Assembly (NCBI GenBank): GCA_036365455.1
Contig: JAWQUS010000026.1
Coordinates: 13,782,001-13,846,000 of the forward strand
Direction of reading: 5' to 3'
From: Macrosoma leucophasiata
Lineage: Eukaryota; Arthropoda; Insecta; Lepidoptera; Hedylidae
Length of the DNA: 64,000 bases
Part shown: piece by piece, positions 50,057-61,100 of the stretch
Numbering within the stretch: the first letter of the stretch is position 1
Layout: each line of letters opens with the position of its first letter
Position numbers and translations under genes: made by a program
Notes under the pieces: generated by a model
What the model was told of the DNA's origin: nothing
What the model saw: only the letters and a program-made list of their open reading frames with translations
Database searches by the model: none

Positions 50057-50301
50057 CTTTCAGTCTTTTCATTGCACTGAAAATCTGAGGTGATTTCAAT
50101 GTCATGTTTTAATAACAAATTTCTTGTACACTTTAAGAGGTGTGGAGGATCAAACATAGTCACAATTTCCTTTCCATGGAAATCAAAATATGGTGAAGTT
50201 GATGATGCACCTAATGTTTTCAATATTTTAACATTAACAGATGCTAAGTCACAAACAGTACCAACAACATTAATATTTGCTGCAATGGACTCGCTCAGTA
50301 T
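50057..50301 (-). CDS. Copy 1 exon 6, second acidic motif
   Basis: Acceptor TTGTTTCAG, donor GTAAGT. It contains VVGTVCDLASVN and MFDPPHLLKCTRN. It ends with two leftover bases, whereas exon 7 needs one, so the junction is out of frame. Confidence 0.78.
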
Positions 50302-50388
50302 CTGAAACAATTTATATTATTATGTATACATACAAATTACTCATAACATTGAATATAAAATTAACAATAAAAGTACATTTAATATTAC

Positions 50389-51116
50389 CTCTTTTAAAAT
50401 AACTGTCATTCTGTCAGCATTTAATAATTTTTTTTTTTTTTTTAATTTTAGAAATAAAATGCAACGGGCTGTTTCCAGTTTTTTCTTAAACCAGTCAACA
50501 TAAATACTAGTGCCTTAGAGGCAATATCTGTTGTCCTGCCATGATTGCCATGGTCTTGAAATCCTTGTAATTCGTCCAGTTTTTGGTTATAAAATAAATG
50601 TTTCCTTATGGACATTTCATCACAGGTTAAAATACATAATGTATCTTCTTCTTCTAGATTTTGCGTCATCTTTTCTAATGACGTAAATATATGTTTATGA
50701 ATGCCAGGTTTAAGAGGTACTCTATTCAGTAATAGTTTTAAACTTGTTTGACTTGGCAATGCAAACATTCTTCTTAATAACTTATAACAAGCTGGAGACT
50801 TCTTGTATATCACTAAAGCCTGAATTTTTTGGTTAAGAGTGTATCTTCTCCCTTTGGGCTTCTTAGGGCAATTGCGCAATTGGCTTTGCAGCAGAGTTAC
50901 AAACGAATTGCTGATCTTCATATCATAAAATTCCTTAATATGTTCGCTTTCTAAAACTCTCTTTATACTTCCTTTCTCATATTTATACAGTTTTCTTTCT
51001 CTAGGCGTCATTTCATTGAGTTTTGTAATACCAAGATTAGTTAAGATTGTATGTTTCTTAGTTGAAATTGCCTTGCTATAGGTTGTGACCACATATTCTT
51101 CAGTAATCGATGGATT
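50389..51116 (-). pseudogene. Copy 1 exon 5, transposase core with stop and A16 run
   Basis: Opens in phase 0 with NPSITEEYVVTTYSKA and runs to KQPVAFYF, then TAA at 50450-50448 and sixteen A. The expected frame resumes as NADRMTVILKE before donor GTAATA. The stop lies before the A-run, so a homopolymer miscount alone would not remove it. Confidence 0.75.
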
Positions 51117-51379
51117 CTGAAATTACAAATACAATTGTATAAAATGACTACCTGTGCTTTTTTGGATATAACTTTCGGTTAATTTTGGATCTTAAACACT
51201 TTTAATTACTTAAATAAAATCTGGTTTACATTAATGCTTCTCTGTACACGAAATATTGTATGGATGGCCATCGGGATGAAAGCATACAGGCTGCTAGTAT
51301 TGCCAACACGTGACAGAGTCACATGTAACTGACCGTGCGAAAAACAGTTTATTATATGATGTATAAACTTTAATATTAT

Positions 51380-51478
51380 AGGCTTTAGGAGTGTTAACGC
51401 ATATGCATTTTGAACTCTGGTCTTTGTGCGAGTGTCTATAGGCTGTAGTCATTACTTAACATCAAATCAATATAAAGT
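51380..51478 (+). mobile_element. SINE-A fragment, old
   Basis: TAGGAGTGTTAACGCATATG, TTTGAACTCTGGTCTTTGTG, GTCATTACTTAACATC. Confidence 0.7.
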
Positions 51479-51479
51479 G

Positions 51480-52370
51480 CAATGGAATAGGAAAAAAAAA
51501 TCCCCGATTTTGAAACATTCTTCACTGGTGCTCCGCTCCTATTGGTCTTAGCGTGATGATATACAGCCTAATGTGAATACCCTGGCTGAAAATGAATTCC
51601 ATCTTTTATTTTGCCGTATGCATATCCGGAACAGTCATGCACGCTTAAATGTCTTTGCCTTTGGCGGCGTCGTGTGGCGGGTTGCTCACTTCCCTCTAAA
51701 ATGGTCGAGGAGGGCAATGGCTGTCACATGCGTCATACTCGTGAACGGGTGCTGTTGGTGGGGACTGGTCTGTTCTGGTTTGCAGGGGCTACATCACATT
51801 TAGTAGATAGCAGTTTATTTGCATCTATGCTATGGACGTTGACATTATTTGATTTTTCACGATAATCTGTACTAGATTTAAGCTCTCATTTAAAAGAGCT
51901 CTTACTGAGTTTGTTGGGTAGCGGAGTTCTTCTCAGTAGTGACTGCACTTGGAACTCTGCTAAGTGAATAACATTGATCTTGACGAATAAGTTTTTCTTT
52001 TTCTTCATTTATTATCACTGAAGGAATTGAAAAATTTTATGATTATTATGTTTTAACCAAATAGTTTAAATTTTAATTTTTAATTTACTATTAATATATG
52101 ATTTTGCTTTTACTATATGTAATGGTTATTCGCTCTAGGTAGTTTATGATTTATTGACGTTTTGAAAGTATCTGTAAAGCTCTATTCGAAATAAAAATAT
52201 TTTCTATTTCTATTTCAAAGCCTTCCTCAATAAATTGACTGTCTAACATTAAAATAATTTTTGAAATCGGACCAGTAGTTCCTGAGATTAGCGCGTTCAA
52301 ACAAATAAACAAACAAACTCTTCAGCTTTATAATTATAGAAGAAGATATCATAATCTTATTTAGCCTATT
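51480..52370 (+). mobile_element. Retroposon 3' end (family I) and flank in copy 1 intron 4
   Basis: 51965-52216 matches 26519-26755 almost base for base and ends (TTTCTA)n. 51480-51865 has small open frames with no recognised family. 52217-52345 looks like a LINE tail (ATCGGACCAGTAGTTCCTGA). Confidence 0.65.
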
Positions 52371-52645
52371 TAGCCTAGTGGTAGTGGGCCACTACTACTA
52401 CGCTGGATTCGATATCCGGGTCGGGGGCTATCAGAGACAACGGTGTAAAATCCTTTTGGATTGTACCATTTTATGGTAGTTTCTCATTACCTCGGAGTTT
52501 GGTAATATCGCCGGAGATGACAACAGGCTTGTTCCCTGTTACATGGGACAAAATGTAACTGTAACTAATCGTGGGTGTTTACATGTATGCTTGAATTCAA
52601 GCATTTACCTTTACCTACTCCTTTGGGGATTAAAGGCGTGAAATT
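52370..52645 (+). mobile_element. SINE-D, complete with Gly-tRNA-like head
   Basis: TTTAGCCTAGTGGTAGTGGG (A box), ATTCGATATCCGGGTCGGG (B box region), CTCGGAGTTTGGTAATATCG, CTTTGGGGATTAAAGGCG. Confidence 0.78.
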
Positions 52646-52750
52646 ATATTATATCATTATTTAAAATATAAATAGTATATCTTAACTAAATTTTAAGTTT
52701 TGTAATCAAAAGTTGAAAACAAAAAAATATATGCTATATAATTTACACAC

Positions 52751-52897
52751 CTGTATACTTTTGATGAATTCCACTGATTGCGGGACTTTCGCTAAAGCAT
52801 ATCTAGCCACTGCACTAGTGCCAGGTTCCACTGAGATATTTTCAATTTGAGACAGAGGTCCTTTCAACTTAGCAGCAACACTGGATTGCTGTACATT
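52751..52897 (-). CDS. Copy 1 exon 4 (duplicated linker exon, second copy)
   Basis: Forty-nine codons, phase 0 on both sides: NVQQSSVAAKLKGPLSQIEN and on to KSIQ. It shares LSQIEN, SVEP, GTSA and VPxSVE words with exon 3. Acceptor ACTTCCAG, donor GTGTGT. Confidence 0.8.
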
Positions 52898-52974
52898 CTG
52901 GAAGTAATTGTTACAAATACCTATATACCTAGATATTGCATGACAAAAATTATAATAGTCCAAAAAATTGGAAC

Positions 52975-53170
52975 TGCCTTAGTAGTCTAGTGGTAGCAGG
53001 TCACTACTGGACACTCTCAGTTCAATAGCCAGATTGAAAATAGATACTATTGGGATTTTTCTATTTTCTGGCAACCTTGTGACATCTTCTAATAAACAGC
53101 CCCGGCTTGCAGACGCGCGTCAAAAGTCACGGGTTGCCGGCCGGTGGTCTAATTCATAATGGAGTTATAA
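52975..53170 (+). mobile_element. SINE-D, truncated
   Basis: TAGTAGTCTAGTGGTAGCAG head, then TACTATTGGGATTTTTCTAT and an unrelated end. Confidence 0.6.
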
Positions 53171-53368
53171 AATTATATGTCTATATCTTTACCCTCAGTT
53201 TTTTAGAGGTTAATTGAAGAGCATGGAGCTTATAACATCTCTATCTCTACAATTGTATATTATTTTACATTCATCACTCTATTCATACATGCAAGCCAAT
53301 TTTATCAAAATCCATTACAAAAAAAAATACAATCTAAAAGCAGAGTTTTTAGATTTTAAAAGATTGAT

Positions 53369-53790
53369 TAGCAACTACAATCTTGTCTCCTACAAAAAAA
53401 TTGGTTAGGTAAGGTTGTATATGTAATAATATATTATAGTTATTCCGGTAATTACTTATTAATAGAAAGGCTGGGTTTATTCTGTCAGTAACCAGATGAA
53501 TTAAATATTTTAATGGCTGAGTCTATTCTGCCAGTAACTGGTTTAATTAATTTTTTACATGACAAATAATTAGTAGTAGCTAGTATTTATTAAACAAAAG
53601 TTCGGCGCTGGCGCTTCGCCGTCCGCTGCCGCGGCACGCTCGCTTGCCTCGCTCTTTTATATATACAACCTAACCTAAGCAATTTTCTGTAGGAGACGCC
53701 ATGGTAGTTACTTGTAAGTCTTTTGTTAGTACGTGAAAACAATCTGAGGTGACATCTTGTAGTTGAGATCGTTTTCACGTACTAACAGAA
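53369..53790. repeat. Inverted-repeat element with inner palindrome
   Basis: Arms 53369-53423 and 53660-53712 are diverged reverse complements (GTCTCCTACA..TTAGGT..GGTTGTATAT). A perfect 17 bp palindrome pair follows at 53724-53740 and 53771-53787. Confidence 0.7.
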
Positions 53791-53959
53791 GATTTTAGCT
53801 GGACAAATAATAAGATATTATTTATCCAGTCACTGTTCATAGCCTCATATAATCTTAATAATGGTTGGATCAATTTTGATGAAATAAAATAGTTACGTTA
53901 GTATACATATATAAAAAATACATATGAGTAACAAAAGACATAAAATTAAAATGTACTAC

Positions 53960-54109
53960 CTGCACACTTTCAGTAATTTCAACTGATTTTGGGACTTCCA
54001 CTAAAGTATGTTCAGCCATTACACTGGTGCAAGGTTCCACTGTTATATTCTCAATTTGTGACAAAGGTACTCTGAACTTAGCAACTGCAACATTGGACTG
54101 TTGTAAATT
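53960..54109 (-). CDS. Copy 1 exon 3 (duplicated linker exon, first copy)
   Basis: Fifty codons, phase 0 on both sides: NLQQSNVAVAKFRVPLSQIE and on to ESVQ. It is closely similar to exon 4. It has no recognised domain and lies between the THAP finger and the transposase core. Confidence 0.8.
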
Positions 54110-54224
54110 CTGAAATAAATTTTTAAAATTTGATTAATGTTTGCAGTGAAGGCCATGATGTAACTGGCAAATTGTGTACATTTGCATGTATGCTTGAATG
54201 CATGCATCAACCTCTGCCTATATG

Positions 54225-54420
54225 TAACACAACTTATATCAGAGAAAAAATAAATCTTAGACCACAGGAGTGGCATGCATCTTTGTGAAAACTATACGTA
54301 TACAATATAATATACAGTCTCAATAGAGCTCTATGTTTTGTGGAGGCATAGATGTCTATAGATTGCAATATTCACTTACATTCAATGTGAACCGTTTTCC
54401 ACTTTAATTACATTTAAAAA
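54225..54420 (+). mobile_element. SINE-A, old, broken copy
   Basis: AAATCTTAGACCACAGGAGT, AGATGTCTATAGATTGCAAT, TTCCACTTTAATTACATTTA. Confidence 0.6.
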
Positions 54421-54839
54421 AACCTGCCTCAGTAGTGGTGAAAGCAGGTTACAATGTCTTGTGTTCAATTTGTGTCAGAGAGTAATTTATATAGAGATTA
54501 TTCCATTACAAAAGATACAAGACTCAGTGACACCATATAAAATTCTAGCTATAATTCATGACTTCACATCTGTACAATTAATTTTAAAAGAAGCCTGTCG
54601 TTTATTTTTAGCTATTAAACTGATTGTGAAAATATAACAGAGAGACGGACAAAGTTACTTTTGCATGTATAATAATATGTAATAATGGATATGGATCTAA
54701 TACAATCTGTGAAAATATAATATTTATTAATGCTTCCAGACACAAGAAAAATATGACAATTGAAATTCAATTGTGACTCGCCGACGGTGGCCGTACGGTC
54801 CTTGAAGGATTAATATCACAACTTTTCAGTCTTACATAC

Positions 54840-55050
54840 CTGATGAATTTCTCCTTCACATGGTGGTTCATTCACTAGGGCTGATTCAGGAACAGCAAAT
54901 TTACTGAACTTTTGCCTTTTGCTGTCATAAAACTGGCTTGAATGAAAGTGTCTTCCACATAACACTTTATTCTTAGTATGAAGTGAACGTAATAATTCTG
55001 TTGAAGTCCAATCTTCATTTGGCCAACAATATTTTGCCCAGATGTGAGCC
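54840..55050 (-). CDS. THAP exon 2 of copy 1
   Basis: Acceptor AAATTTCAG, donor GTATGT. It supplies AHIWAKYCWP, LCGRHFHSSQFYD and FAVPESAL, completing the C2CH signature of the finger. Confidence 0.88.
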
Positions 55051-55059
55051 CTGAAATTT

Positions 55060-56010
55060 CAATGTGATTCATATAATTTCACTAACAAAATTATGTTTGG
55101 TTTAATGTATTATATTCCCCGTGATGCACATGGGAAGAGCTTTTTTATTTAGTAAGTATGTATCTTCACAGGGTTAGGCAGATAGTGTGGAGTGCCAGAT
55201 ATTCCTGTAGTTACACACCTCCCGTGCTTCTACAACATTATTGTGGAAGAAAGAGGGCTTTCAGTTTGAGTGTCTCCATACTTTGTCAGATACATTAAGA
55301 TGTTGGTTATAGCTGTAAGTGTTCTTGTTATTAGTTGTACAATAAGCTGGATACCTCATGGGTTCAGTTTCATATAAAATCAAAATCCTCCAGCAAATAT
55401 GGTCTGGTCCAATCCATGTGTAAGATAGATAGTTAAGAGATGTTTATAAGTATTTGTAAAATGCTTGGAAGGTTAACAATATAAACACGTTCCACTGTGG
55501 TAGCGGCATGGACCGTACATTTGAAATTTGAATAATAATAGTACGGATATCGCCAATTGCACCAAAAGCCATTTAAAAATCACTGTGGCTACAGCGGGTT
55601 AATTTGCTGTAGGGTTTCATAGAGAGCAGTCATCCTGTATAGAAGACTCGAGTTCCTACTGTCTAAAACACATGTCTTGTAAAGGCGTTTTGGGTATCAC
55701 ACACAGATACACAGGGGCTACATACATTGACAGTATGGTGGTGACCGTTGGGTATGTATGCAAGTTACTTGGACGCATGAGTCAGTGCCATTAGTAGTTT
55801 GCTCGGCAAACCACTGATGGCTATATAGTATGGTACGGTGGGTATACGGTCACAGCAGTCACTGACATAAACTTGTTGTTAAATAATATTGTGTACGGAT
55901 ATAGACGTACGCCAAATTTCTATGAATAGTGTCATAGCAGAGTGGAGTATCGCGCTGGAACGTGTTATGTACCTACCTATACAAAAAAAAATTAAACGAT
56001 AAGTGGAAAC
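55060..56010. other. Copy 1 intron 1, no recognised element
   Basis: No gene, tRNA or known repeat found. Confidence 0.4.
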
Positions 56011-56014
56011 TTAC

Positions 56015-56124
56015 CGTTTAAAATTAGTTGTGCCTGGATTCGGGAACCTGTGATAGGTCATCGTCATGTCTTCAGCACGTGTTCTTCCGCACTTAGCACA
56101 TTTTCTATGGTCATTTACGGACAT
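56015..56124 (-). CDS. THAP exon 1 of copy 1
   Basis: Starts ATG at 56124 (MSVNDHRKCAKCGRTRAED) and ends before donor GTAAGT. It supplies the first CxxC pair and the RFP of the THAP finger. Confidence 0.85.
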
Positions 56125-56129
56125 AATTA

Positions 56130-57030
56130 AAAATGTTCCCAAATAACCTATAACAATAATACTAAACTAACCGAACTAAGCAAACCTAAACTAATAGAAA
56201 AAACGTCCTTCCGTAAATTAGCAAACAACAAAACGTGATGCTGTTTGTTTAACACAAAACACAAATGTACCCAAAGGTCACAATCACAATTAAAACTAAG
56301 AAAACACTGAGTTCTTATCCTAACAGAAAACCTAAATTTAAAAACGTCCTTTCGTAAATGAACACAAGATGTGGATGTACGATGTACACAAAATGCACCC
56401 AAAATTACTGTAAAATGTGGAGAGCAGGAGTTACTCGATCGACACAGGTGACAGAAATGTATATTTGGGCTATAAATATCCAGAGATCCACTCATTTTAA
56501 ACGGCAGCCATTTTCTCGTAAACAAAACAAAATTAAACAAATTCGACACGTAGTGTGATCAGAGTAAAGAAATATGTAATTTGTTAAATATTTTCTCCTA
56601 TGGTATATATACGCAACGCACACATTCTGATAATCCTTATGTGTGCAGTCAAAAAATCTTGTAAAGAACTTGACAGCCCCGCTCGTGATCGACTCAGGTC
56701 TAGTTCCACAGAGTACATTTTATCTATATGAAATAGAGACCTATGTATAGGTGTATATTGGGCAACATGCGTAAAGTGACATCTACATAATAAAATTGGC
56801 AACTTTCTATCATACCTACCTATAACAACTGTGCATATATAATGTCCATACTTTTTAAAAATGTAATTAATGTACTATATAGCCAATCCACAGATTTATG
56901 AATTTAAGAATCTTGTTCATAAATCTGTATTCGATTAGCTAATAATACACATTGACCTATAAATTTGGGTAGGTATCTGCTTTTACTAATGTATGAGATA
57001 CTAATTAAAACAATGGTTTAATAAAGCAAT
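56130..57030. other. Gap between the two P-like genes
   Basis: Holds the presumed promoter of copy 1 and the 3' flank of copy 2. A hairpin at 56891-56902/56916-56927 (CAGATTTATGAA) is the only structure noted; no terminal inverted repeat of a P element recognised. Confidence 0.4.
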
Positions 57031-57035
57031 AACAT

Positions 57036-58132
57036 TTATTTTTTGTTTTTACATAATTTTTTAAAATAAGTTTGAGCCATCATTTGCACACTATCATTTA
57101 AATCGTCCACGCTCCGCTTACCATACGCAATTTTATTAATAATTTTACAGTATGCGTAAATAAAAAAGCGAACAATGTGATTAATCATATATTCTCTTAA
57201 TTTGTTGTTGTGTACAGGACAGTCCATATAATTTAAATTAATGATACTAGCCACAATGACCTTCATGTATTCTTTTAAATTTTTTTTTTCTATATATTTT
57301 TTTATTACATAATTGGCTATGTCCTGAATTTCTGACAGAGAATTTATTAATAAATCACTTGGACTGTAAAGCCAATTTCGACCTGCGTATTCTCTGAATC
57401 TTATATAGTCAGATTGCTCCCCACATAGTGTATTCTTACATGTTTCACATGTTTTCCAAACTTTACATTTAGATTTTTTTATAAAATACCCACTCACATA
57501 TTCCAGTGGCGCCAAAATTCTTGGATCACTTTTTGATGCCACTGGTGTGAGTTGTATTTCAAATAAATCATTTAAATCAACTTCACAGGTCGTTTTATTG
57601 GCTTCACAATCCTCATTTAACAAAAGAGAATACAATGATTGCGCATTATCATTTTCGCAGTTTGAACCTGGAGCATGGGCACTAGTCAGATTATTTATTA
57701 GTAAAGTGGCAAATGCAGACTCAAACTGTTCTGACGTCGGGTTGATGTTGCGACAACCTTGGCTGCGTATAGCACCAAATAAATTTTCCAAGCAATCCTG
57801 GTTAAAATGACGCATCCAAAGAGAAGTAATTTCGTAATCTCTTTTCAATTTGTTTACTATATCTTCCAAGCCATTAATAGTTTCCTTCCAACCCTGCACT
57901 GTTGGTATGGATTCCTTTTTATTATTTTGTTTGTTAATGTATTGCAGTGAACACAAAGCTTTTTTCGCCTCCTTCCATACTTTATGACGCGGTGAATTAT
58001 TGGTCACTGGACCTAAAAGTGGCTTTGCATGCCTATTCTTGGTGAAGCTGCCATTGACAGAGTCAAATAAATTATCCATAAATATCAGAAAATCTGCAGT
58101 TTCTTTGCATTCTTGTGGAAGAATTCCTTTTT
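57036..58132 (-). CDS. P-like gene copy 2, last exon
   Basis: Acceptor TTTTTGCAG. It holds VQGWKETINGLEDIV, the NQDCLENLFGAIRSQGCRN block (candidate third catalytic acid, Glu), a CxxC-rich stretch (CKVWKTCETCKNTLC) and the stop codon at 57036-57038. Confidence 0.9.
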
Positions 58133-61100
58133 CTGCAAAATATAAAAAAATATATATGTATAGACAAGACACATGACGACATATATTGCAACAGTGTATA
58201 TTAAAAAATATTGGTGCAGTGAAGCATTTGCTAACTATATTCAATTTCTTTTTACATACTACAACCTATAAATCTATACTAATACTATAAACAGGAAACA
58301 TGTGTGTCATCTACTGCACCGATTACAAAAATGATTTCATCATTAGATTCTATATTACATTCGTTGGACCCGCGCGAAGCCGGGGCGAGCCGCTAGTATT
58401 TACATAAAAGTGCAATGTAGATATATTGTGTCTTGAGGCATAGCATTCTTTATCTCTGCATTAGAAGATTTTACTGGCAGACTGAGTAGGTACAGATGCA
58501 AAAATAAAAAGATATTGAGTAGATATGAAATTACTCCTTTCTATCATACCACATATAAATTTGATGTAAAGGTACAAAATTAATGGAAATTGGAGTATTT
58601 TTATACGAGAACGAAGAAATTTAAAATGGCGAAATGTGAAAAAAGCAAAAGTTAACTTCAAATGAGCTGTTTTAAGTCATTTCTCAACTTGCAACATTTT
58701 GAGACATTATAATATATTTTAAAAACTTTAATTTCTAAGACAATATGTATTTATTTTTCCATTTTTTTTTTGTAATTATAATAAAAATTGTCGACATCCC
58801 TAATATTCCAAATATATCTAGAAAGTTTAATAAATGGAAATAAGAATAATAGACACTTTTATGATTAATATGTGATAATATTATTTATTACCTGCAAGAT
58901 ATCCCATATTTGAAGAAATCTTCCTACTAAATATTTGACTCGCATATTTTACTTTCATTCTGGGTATTTTAGAAGGAACAACATGTCTTTCTGTTAATGT
59001 TGGCATTAAACACATGCCTTTGTATCCTGGGTTTTCTGCATGTAGCAATTCCAAATGTTCCCATTTAGCTGTCCCAGATTTCTCATTTATAATATATTTA
59101 AGATTTTTTGTTATAAGATTATTCCTTATTCCCTTTAGAAGATGTGGTGGATCGAAAATTGGAATTATTTCATAAGAATTGATTAAGAACATGTTCTCTT
59201 TAGGAGGTTCAGCTCCTTCTCTTAGATATTTACTCCTTGTCTCCTCTTTCAATATTTTCAATGCCTGTCGATTGTTAGTGCCCTGGTCACATATTGTTGT
59301 TATTACAACAAACCCAGCCTGTTGCAGTTGACCAATTACATTTTTAATTTGCTTGGCTAATTCAAAGCCTTTTGTCGCCCCTGACGAAAAAGTATAAGCT
59401 ACCGGCTGTTTAAAATTTTTGATAAGGCCACGGATTAAAAATACCTGCGCATGATCAGCAAGAACTCTTTTGGTTTCTTGTCCATCTGTCACAAAACCAC
59501 TTATTGCATCTTTTCGTTCATTATATGAAATGCCGACTCTTAACTGCATTTCATCAAATATTAATGCACACAGTTTATGTTCATCTTTCATTTTCTTAGC
59601 TCTTTCCTTTAGCTGTTTGAATATACAGTCATTTATTCCAGGGCTTAATGTGCATCTGTGTAATAAATTGAGCAGTGTTTGACGTGATGGTAAGATGAAT
59701 ATTTTCCTTAAAAATCTATATGCTTTAGGGCTTTGTTTTAGCATGGTCAGTGCAACAATTTTTTCTTCTGTCGAAAATCTACGACCTTTACCTTTCTTTT
59801 GTTGCTCTCTAAACTGCATTATAGTGAACAGTTTGGCAGATGTAGTCCAGTTGTCCATTGTTTTTATAAATTCAGGATTTGTATAAATTTTTTTCGCCAT
59901 CTTTAATGTTATGTTTTGCTTCCTGATTTTATTCTGACATTTGCTTATTTTGATTTGTGCAGCTCTCAATTTTTTATGAAGTTCCCTTTCAGATTTTGTA
60001 ACTACTTTACAAGGTCTTACCATCTTCCGGGATTTAAATACAGGCACTGCAAAAAAAAGGTAAATAATTATAGAGTTAAAGACACAGACACACAATGGAT
60101 AATAAATTTCTTTATTGTATAATTTGCAGCTCAGTCTTCACATTCAACATATTCCTTATTGTTTAGCACCATACAGTATGTTTTGGTTTTTCATTCATAG
60201 TATGTTCTTAGGTTTTCGCGAGGTGCACTCATTGAAATAAAACTAGTTATCGGATTTATCTCGCGTATATTAAACTAAAATGATTATTTAAAATCGAACC
60301 CGACGTTTCGGTCGCTGTTCAGCTACAAACTCGATTGTGATTGTGGACTTTCTTATATAGGCCAAACAAAGAGAGCGGTTTCCACCAGAATTAAAGAACA
60401 TATTGCTGATGCCAAACACCGTAGAGCAGGAAGGTCTGCTGTCTGTGATCACAAAGCGGACAAACCAACTCATTATATTCGGTTTGACAAAACTCGGGCA
60501 CTTGCTACAGAACACAGACCAATTCCAAGAATGGTTCGCGAGGCTATTGAGATTAAAAACCGGACAAGTGCGAGTTCGACTCGCGTGGTGAGGGTTCCGT
60601 ACATAATCTAATAATGAATGTATAGTGCCGGATCGTATAGGAAAGTTGCTATATTTTGATTTAATTTGAATACTCAAACTTCTCATAGGTTTTCCAGTAA
60701 TCTATAGGCAAAGAACTATTTTCCACATTTTTTTCAAAATTTTAAGTTCAGTAGTTTCGGAGATAGGGGGAGGGGAATGGTCAATTTTCGTCGTTTTTCT
60801 TAAATAACTTCAAATTTATTTATGCAAAAATTATAAAAAAAAAGTATCTGAGATGCTGACAACAACTTCTTTCATTTCATATGTCACACGACACAGTTTA
60901 CTTATTATTTTTTTTAATTTTCTTATTTACCCACCGAATGTGGCCCCCCTGTTTAAAATTTATTATTTTACTTGACGTGTTCATCTTTGGGTCACCAATT
61001 TACATATATTCATCAAATTTCAACTCAATCGGTCGAGTAGTTTCGGAGCAAATTGGCTGTGACAGACGGACAGACAGACAGACAGACGCACGAGTGATCC

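Larger units (their letters stand above)
47127..56124 (-). pseudogene. P-element/THAP9-like gene (copy 1), THAP domain present, frame broken
   Basis: Exons on the minus strand: 56124-56015, 55050-54840, 54109-53960, 52897-52751, 51116-50389, 50301-50057, 49650-49462, 48175-47127. Exons 1-2 make a THAP zinc finger: CAKC, RFP, WAKYC, CGRHF and AVP, the C2CH DNA-binding fold of P-element transposases. Exons 3 and 4 are duplicates. Exon 5 has KPKGRRYTLNQKIQALVIY and TCDEMSIRKH; exon 6 has CDLASVN and FDPPHLLKC; exon 8 has NQDPLENCFGCIRY. Breaks: an in-frame TAA at 50450-50448 followed by an A16 run that shifts frame, a phase mismatch between exons 6 and 7, a frame shift in a run of nine A near 47735, a TGA near 47494, and a further shift near 47430. 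About 40% identity by eye to the neighbouring copy in the region before the DDE acids. Likely a decaying domesticated gene or an old element. Confidence 0.82.

Noticed and set aside
53590..53778. Basic 62-residue open frame
   Set aside because: It is made of the inverted-repeat element at 53369-53790.
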